The notes beneath the pieces are model-generated. The model did not search any database. It was not told where the DNA came from and saw nothing but the letters and a program-made list of their open reading frames with translations. From assembly GCA_900553285.1 (NCBI GenBank), contig USCX01000009.1, forward strand, positions 1-26,113: a stretch of 26,113 bases of DNA. Reading direction: 5' to 3'. The position numbers and the translations under genes were made by a program. Positions 21,322 through 26,113 of this stretch are shown piece after piece (position 1 is the first letter of the stretch; every line of letters begins with the position of its first letter). The DNA is from an uncultured Prevotella sp. GTDB lineage: Bacteria > Bacteroidota > Bacteroidia > Bacteroidales > Bacteroidaceae.

Positions 21322-24042
21322 ATGACACTGTACATCATACTGATTTTCATCGCCCTCTGTGCGGGCATGGCCATTTCGGTCCATGCCTTCGGCACGGGCG
21401 GCAAGCGCAAGCGCATCTTCCAGGACATCTATTTCACCGTGGAGGACGTGGACGGCATCGGGGTGCTGTACACCAAGACCGGGGAATACTCGGCCGTCCT
21501 GCGGATGGAGAACCCCGTGCAGAAGTATTCGGCCAACATCGACAGCTACTACGAGTTCACAAGCCTGCTCACTGCCGTCGCACAGACGCTGGGCGAAGGC
21601 TATGCGATACACAAGCAGGACGTGTTCGTGCGCAAGCAGTTCGAGGATGTGACGGGCGACCGGCACGAGTTCCTATCCTCCGCCTATTTCCGGTACTTCA
21701 AAGGCCGGATGTACACGGACAGCGTATGCTACCTGACCATTACGCAGGAATCAAGAAAAAGCAGCCTGTTCTCTTTCGACGGCAAGAAGTGGCGCGACTT
21801 CCTCGTGAAGATACGCAAGGTGCATGACCAGCTCCATGACGCGGGCATACAAGCGGAGTTCCTGGATAAGCCCCAGGCGAATGCATTCGTTGACCGCTAC
21901 TTCGCCATGAACTTCAAGGACAGGATTGTCTCGATGACCAATTTCAAGGTGGACGATGAGACGGTCTCGATGGGCGGCAAGCGTTGCAAGGTGTACAGCC
22001 TCGTGGACGTGGACTGTGCCGCACTGCCTTCGCTCGTCAGGCCCTATACCAATATAGAGGTGAAAAATGCGGAGATGCCCGTTGACCTGCTGTCCGTCAT
22101 CGACAGCATACCGGAAGCCGAGACGGTGGTCTATAACCAGATCATCTTCCTGCCCAACCAAAAGCGGGAACTGGCGGCGCTTGACAAAAAGAAGAACCGT
22201 CACGCAAGTATCCCCAATCCCGGCAACCAGATGGCCGTGGAGGACATCAAGCGTGTGCAGGAGATAGTTGCCAGGGAGAGCAAGATGCTCGTGTACAGCC
22301 ATTTCAATCTTGTTGTAGGGGTATCTGCCGACACGGACATACAGAAATGCACCAATTATCTGGAGAATGCCTTCGGTCGCATGGGCATCCACATCAGCAA
22401 GCACGCCTATAACCAACTGGAACTGTTCGTCGCTTCTTTTCCCGGCAACTGCTATGCCCTGAACGAGGACTACGACCGTTTCCTGACCCTGAGCGACGCA
22501 GCCATGTGCCTGATGTACAAGGAACATATCCAGCACAGCGAGGAAACGCCGCTGAAAATCTACTACACCGATCGCCAGGGCGTGCCGGTGGCCATCGACA
22601 TCACCGGAAAGGAGGGAAAGAACAAGCTGACGGACAACTCGAACTTCTTTTGCCTGGGGCCTTCGGGCAGCGGCAAGTCGTTCCACATGAACAGCGTAGT
22701 GCGCCAGCTCCATGAGCAGGGCACGGACGTGGTGATGGTTGATACGGGTAATTCATACGAGGGATTATGCGAGTATCTGGGCGGCAAGTACATCAGCTAT
22801 ACAGAGGAAAAGCCCATCACCATGAACCCTTTCAACATCACCCAGGCGGAACTGAATATCGAAAAGATAGACTTCCTGAAAAACTTGATTTTACTGATAT
22901 GGAAAGGGTCGGACACGAAAATCACGGAACTGGAGTTCCGCATCGTAGAGCAGATGGTGACGGACTATTACGACGCTTACTTCCACGGCTTCGACGGTTA
23001 CGACCCCGTGCAGCGCGAGAACCTGCACAAGACCTTGATAGCCGCCGAGAAGCGGAAAGGCAGATGGAATGCAGAGAACCTGCCGGAACTGGAACAAAAG
23101 GTGGACAGCAAGATACGCCTGCTGGAGGAACGGCGGAAAGCCTTGAAAGTGAACTCGCTGTCGTTCAATACCTTCTATGAATACTCCTGTGAACGGTTGG
23201 AACTTATCTGTCTGGAAAACAACATCACGGAGATAGACTACGACAAATATACCTACATGATACAGCCGTTCTACAAAGGCGGCAACTACGACAAAATATT
23301 GAACGAGAACGTGGACACCACCCTGTTCTCGGAAACGTTCATCGTCTTCGAAGTAGATGCCATCAAGGAAAATAAGAAACTGTTTCCCATCGTAACGCTC
23401 ATCATCATGGACGTGTTCCTGCAGAAGATGCGCATCAAGAAGAACCGGAAAGTCCTTGTGATAGAGGAAGCGTGGAAGGCCATCGCATCGCCGCTCATGG
23501 CCGAATACATCAAGTTCATGTACAAGACCGCAAGAAAGTTCTGGGCCTCGGTGGGCGTGGTGACACAGGAGATACAGGACATCATCGGCAGCGAGATAGT
23601 AAAGGAAGCCATCATCAACAACTCCGATGTGGTGATGCTGCTCGACCAGAGCAAGTTCAAGGAGCGGTTCGACAGCATCAAGGCCATTCTCGGACTGACG
23701 GATGTGGACTGCAAGAAGATATTCACCATCAACAGGTTGGAAAACAAGGAAGGACGCAGCTTCTTCCGCGAGGTATTCATCCGGCGTGGTTCGACCAGCG
23801 GCGTGTACGGCGTGGAGGAGCCGCACGAATGCTATATGACCTACACCACCGAACGCGCGGAGAAGGAAGCGTTGAAACTGTACAAGAAAGAACTCCGTTG
23901 CAGCCACCAGGAAGCCATCGAAGCCTACTGCCGCGACTGGGATGCCAGCGGCATAAGCAAGTCCCTGCCTTTCGCCCAGAAGGTGAATGCGGCGGGGCAT
24001 GTGTTGAATCTGAAAAAGAGGGATAAAAACAATCAGCAATAA
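21322..24042 (+). CDS. traG: TraG-type conjugation ATPase (VirB4-like)
   Basis: A 906-residue ATPase that energises assembly of, or transport through, the type IV secretion channel. A hydrophobic N-terminal segment (about 3-21) is followed by the VirB4-type N-terminal domain. The RecA-like ATPase domain has Walker A GPSGSGKS at about 446-453, a VDTGNSYEGL motif just after it, Walker B KVLVIEEAW at about 710-718 and a late TQEIQDI motif. This matches TraG of CTnDOT-family conjugative transposons in order and length, with a slightly long N-terminus owing to the membrane segment. It is separated from traF by about 110 nt, and its stop is immediately followed by the ATG of the next gene. Long minus-strand ORFs here are shadows. 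Confidence 0.95.
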   Translation: MTLYIILIFIALCAGMAISVHAFGTGGKRKRIFQDIYFTVEDVDGIGVLYTKTGEYSAVLRMENPVQKYSANIDSYYEFTSLLTAVAQTLGEGYAIHKQDVFVRKQFEDVTGDRHEFLSSAYFRYFKGRMYTDSVCYLTITQESRKSSLFSFDGKKWRDFLVKIRKVHDQLHDAGIQAEFLDKPQANAFVDRYFAMNFKDRIVSMTNFKVDDETVSMGGKRCKVYSLVDVDCAALPSLVRPYTNIEVKNAEMPVDLLSVIDSIPEAETVVYNQIIFLPNQKRELAALDKKKNRHASIPNPGNQMAVEDIKRVQEIVARESKMLVYSHFNLVVGVSADTDIQKCTNYLENAFGRMGIHISKHAYNQLELFVASFPGNCYALNEDYDRFLTLSDAAMCLMYKEHIQHSEETPLKIYYTDRQGVPVAIDITGKEGKNKLTDNSNFFCLGPSGSGKSFHMNSVVRQLHEQGTDVVMVDTGNSYEGLCEYLGGKYISYTEEKPITMNPFNITQAELNIEKIDFLKNLILLIWKGSDTKITELEFRIVEQMVTDYYDAYFHGFDGYDPVQRENLHKTLIAAEKRKGRWNAENLPELEQKVDSKIRLLEERRKALKVNSLSFNTFYEYSCERLELICLENNITEIDYDKYTYMIQPFYKGGNYDKILNENVDTTLFSETFIVFEVDAIKENKKLFPIVTLIIMDVFLQKMRIKKNRKVLVIEEAWKAIASPLMAEYIKFMYKTARKFWASVGVVTQEIQDIIGSEIVKEAIINNSDVVMLLDQSKFKERFDSIKAILGLTDVDCKKIFTINRLENKEGRSFFREVFIRRGSTSGVYGVEEPHECYMTYTTERAEKEALKLYKKELRCSHQEAIEAYCRDWDASGISKSLPFAQKVNAAGHVLNLKKRDKNNQQ

Positions 24043-26113
24043 ATGACCATGAAACGGCTGTCGTTCATACTAATGCTCTTGTCGCTCGCCACCGTGCAGC
24101 ATGTCCACGCCCAGTATTACAGCGTGAACTACGACACACGCACCGTGGCGGCGATGGCCGCCGCCTTCGGTACGGAGACGGTCGCCGAGAGCTATTACCG
24201 TGAACAAGTGGATGACATTCTCAAACACTATACGGCCGCAGAGGTCGCCGCCGCCGGCATCTTCTCGTCGAAATTCCTTGAGCACAAGGCCCTGTCTGAG
24301 CTGGGTATATGGAGCAGCAGCACGGAGAACTACTATTATCGCCGCATCTACAACATGGTTGCCCGGAAAATCATACCGAAGATCTGGGTGGTGGCCAAGA
24401 TGATGCTGCAATCCCCGCAGACAGCCCTCTACTGGGGCAGCTACCTGATGAAAGTGTGCGACGACACCAAGAGCCTGTGCATGCAGTTCGAGAGCATCGT
24501 GACCAACAGCACGTTGACTTTTTCCGACGTGGCTTTTCTCGAAATCAAGGAAGAGTTCGCCTCCCTGCTGCGGCTCAGCGAACTGGGAAACATTGACTGG
24601 CAGCGGATGCTGGACGACCTGGCCCGCATACCGGGCAACTTCACGAAAGAGAACCTGCAGAGCGACCTCGACAACCTGTACAACATGGGTGTGGGGCTCG
24701 CCACGGCGGGTATCGGGAATATCGGCGACGCCCTGCTTCAGACCAGTTCGTTCCATGACCTGATGAACGGCAAGGTGGAAGAGATATTCCACCTGTACGA
24801 CCATTACAGCTACTTGTACGAAACAGCGGAACAGGATGCCGGACGACTCCTGCTCGACATGGTGGGCGGCCCGGAAAATGTGGCCGGGCTGTTCGACTTC
24901 AGCAACTACGACCTGACCTCGTGGATTACCGACTACATGGACGAAGCCGCCGGGAATTACTACACCCAGCGGTGGTACATCGCCCGCCGAGAACAAGGCA
25001 GCGTGTCGCTGTGCGACTACTATCCGCCCACCGACGACAACAGCATACTGAACGGCGGCGAATGGACACGCTTCGAGACCACCGATGCTGGGTTCTATCC
25101 CAACGCCTCGCAGCGCGAGCAGGCCCTCTCCAACTCGGAGCGGTATGCCGGATGGTCGCGCGACCGGGTGCAGCAGTTGAACAACCAAAACGACGGTTTC
25201 ACTTACTCCATCCGTTACAGCCAGAAGGCCTATGTCATCAGCCGTGGCGGGAAACAGACTAAGAAGGCATACGCCTACGAAATCCATGTGACCCAGAGCT
25301 GGAACCGGGAGGAAGTCATCTATGAGGATGTATTTGACTCTTATTCGATGGACCTGAACACCTTCAAGGCGCAGCTCAACGCCCGCCTGTCGGAAATCAA
25401 CGAAAACGAGGAGGGGTACACCTACTATATCGCTTCCGATGCGCGGAACTACTACCAGGCGACGGACGCCGCCAAGCTGCAGGGCTGCGAGAGCGTGACC
25501 ATCAGCGTGACCTGTTCCGACGGCGCCACCCTCGGACAAGGAAGCACCCAATACAAATGCCGCAAGTGCGGCAGTTCGCTGAACAGCCATTCAAAGGACT
25601 GCGCCATGCAGACCACCGTGACGGACAATGAGCTGGATACCTCGGAACTGGACGGGATGGTACAGGAAGCCGAGAACCAGGTCGCCGCCTTCCAGTCGCA
25701 GATAAAGGCTCTGGAGGATGAGAACGCCGCCCTGTTGAAGAAAATCTCCGAATCGAGCGTGGAAGATGCCGCCGCTTACCGCCAGCAGTATAATGCGAAC
25801 CAGACCCGGCTACAGGAACTGAAGAACGAATTGGCCAAGTGGCAGCAAAAACTGGCAGACTACGAAAACGCAAAATCGGAGGCTGCCGGCGACAATGCCG
25901 TGGCGACGGACGACTACTACCGCATCCCGGCCATCATGCAGGACTGCAAGACCGCCTACAACCTGACGTGGCAGGACGGCGGAGCATGGAACGGTTACAC
26001 CTTCGTGCGCAAGGCCACCATGACGGACATCAACGGCGTCATCACCTTCAAGGCGACCCTTTCGATCGCGAGGAAGCCCAAATACTTCCTCGGTATCAAG
26101 ATACACCGTGCTA
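24043..26113 (+). CDS. Large exported conjugation protein (cut by the right edge)
   Basis: At least 690 residues, running off the window. A signal peptide (MTMKRLSFILMLLSLATVQHVHAQ) opens the protein. Residues about 25-290 are mainly helical and amphipathic, similar in position and style to the exported part of conjugative transposon proteins that follow TraG (TraI-like). A middle region rich in Tyr and Ser follows. Then comes a small zinc-ribbon-like site, CRKCG at 506-510 with H516 and C520, and a coiled coil at about 540-610 (QIKALEDENAALLKKI and repeats). ATG 24043 adjoins the traG stop; ATG 24049 is an alternative start for the same signal peptide. I would not assign a tra letter with certainty. 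Confidence 0.75.
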   Translation, partial: MTMKRLSFILMLLSLATVQHVHAQYYSVNYDTRTVAAMAAAFGTETVAESYYREQVDDILKHYTAAEVAAAGIFSSKFLEHKALSELGIWSSSTENYYYRRIYNMVARKIIPKIWVVAKMMLQSPQTALYWGSYLMKVCDDTKSLCMQFESIVTNSTLTFSDVAFLEIKEEFASLLRLSELGNIDWQRMLDDLARIPGNFTKENLQSDLDNLYNMGVGLATAGIGNIGDALLQTSSFHDLMNGKVEEIFHLYDHYSYLYETAEQDAGRLLLDMVGGPENVAGLFDFSNYDLTSWITDYMDEAAGNYYTQRWYIARREQGSVSLCDYYPPTDDNSILNGGEWTRFETTDAGFYPNASQREQALSNSERYAGWSRDRVQQLNNQNDGFTYSIRYSQKAYVISRGGKQTKKAYAYEIHVTQSWNREEVIYEDVFDSYSMDLNTFKAQLNARLSEINENEEGYTYYIASDARNYYQATDAAKLQGCESVTISVTCSDGATLGQGSTQYKCRKCGSSLNSHSKDCAMQTTVTDNELDTSELDGMVQEAENQVAAFQSQIKALEDENAALLKKISESSVEDAAAYRQQYNANQTRLQELKNELAKWQQKLADYENAKSEAAGDNAVATDDYYRIPAIMQDCKTAYNLTWQDGGAWNGYTFVRKATMTDINGVITFKATLSIARKPKYFLGIKIHRA

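Larger units (their letters stand above)
12600..26113 (+). mobile_element. Left part of an integrative conjugative element of Bacteroidales (left boundary approximate)
   Basis: A tyrosine integrase at one end, excisionase-like helix-turn-helix genes, replication/primase-like genes and then TraE-TraE-TraF-TraG in the CTnDOT order define a conjugative transposon. The element runs past the right edge. Its left boundary is inferred from the end of the peroxidase gene and the rise in AT content, so it is uncertain by about 200 bp. Neither relaxase nor coupling protein lies within the window. Confidence 0.88.

Noticed and set aside
22891..24039. 382-codon minus-strand ORF
   Set aside because: Antisense to the ATPase domain of traG; a product of high G+C codon bias.
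24070..25590. 506-codon minus-strand ORF
   Set aside because: Antisense to the exported conjugation gene, which has a signal peptide and adjoins traG; composition looks like a shadow.

Overview
The window looks like a chromosomal segment of a Bacteroidota species, most likely order Bacteroidales. The grounds are a Bacteroidota-type six-domain S1 protein, promoters of the Bacteroides type (TTTG, about 20 bp, TAnnTTTG) ahead of yihY and rpsA, a gliding-motility-type (CHU_C) C-terminal domain that marks type IX secretion cargo, and a TraE/TraF/TraG conjugation module of the CTnDOT kind. No rRNA, tRNA or CRISPR array was seen.

Positions 1-12532 are ordinary chromosome. In order they hold: the N-terminal 491 codons of Lon protease (minus strand, cut by the window edge); a divergently placed YihY-family membrane protein overlapped by a BadF/NAGK-type sugar kinase; a small lipoprotein on the minus strand; rpsA with a clear promoter and terminator; a secreted CHU_C protein followed 13 nt later by uvrA, which overlaps ybaK by ATGA; a strong convergent terminator; and a tri-haem cytochrome c peroxidase on the minus strand.

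From roughly 12600 to the right edge the sequence is the left part of an integrative conjugative element (ICE). An AT-rich end region carries a long imperfect inverted repeat and phased TGTCCCC repeats. It is followed by a tyrosine integrase, two genes I cannot name (one with a tandemly duplicated internal module), a hairpin-rich gap, two paralogous excisionase/MerR-like helix-turn-helix genes, a RepA/AAA_25-like ATPase and a Toprim primase-like protein. A terminator then separates this block from a transfer operon: a membrane-anchored acidic protein, two TraE-like (DUF4134) proteins, TraF (DUF4133), a TraG/VirB4-type ATPase, and a large exported conjugation protein cut by the right edge.

The integration/regulation block (12.6-18.5 kb) is visibly more AT-rich than both the chromosome to its left and the replication/transfer block to its right, so the element looks like a mosaic. 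No relaxase or VirD4-type coupling protein is visible, so both must lie outside the window or be supplied in trans. The least explained pieces are the two unknown genes at 14085-16456 and the repeat architecture at 12700-12871.
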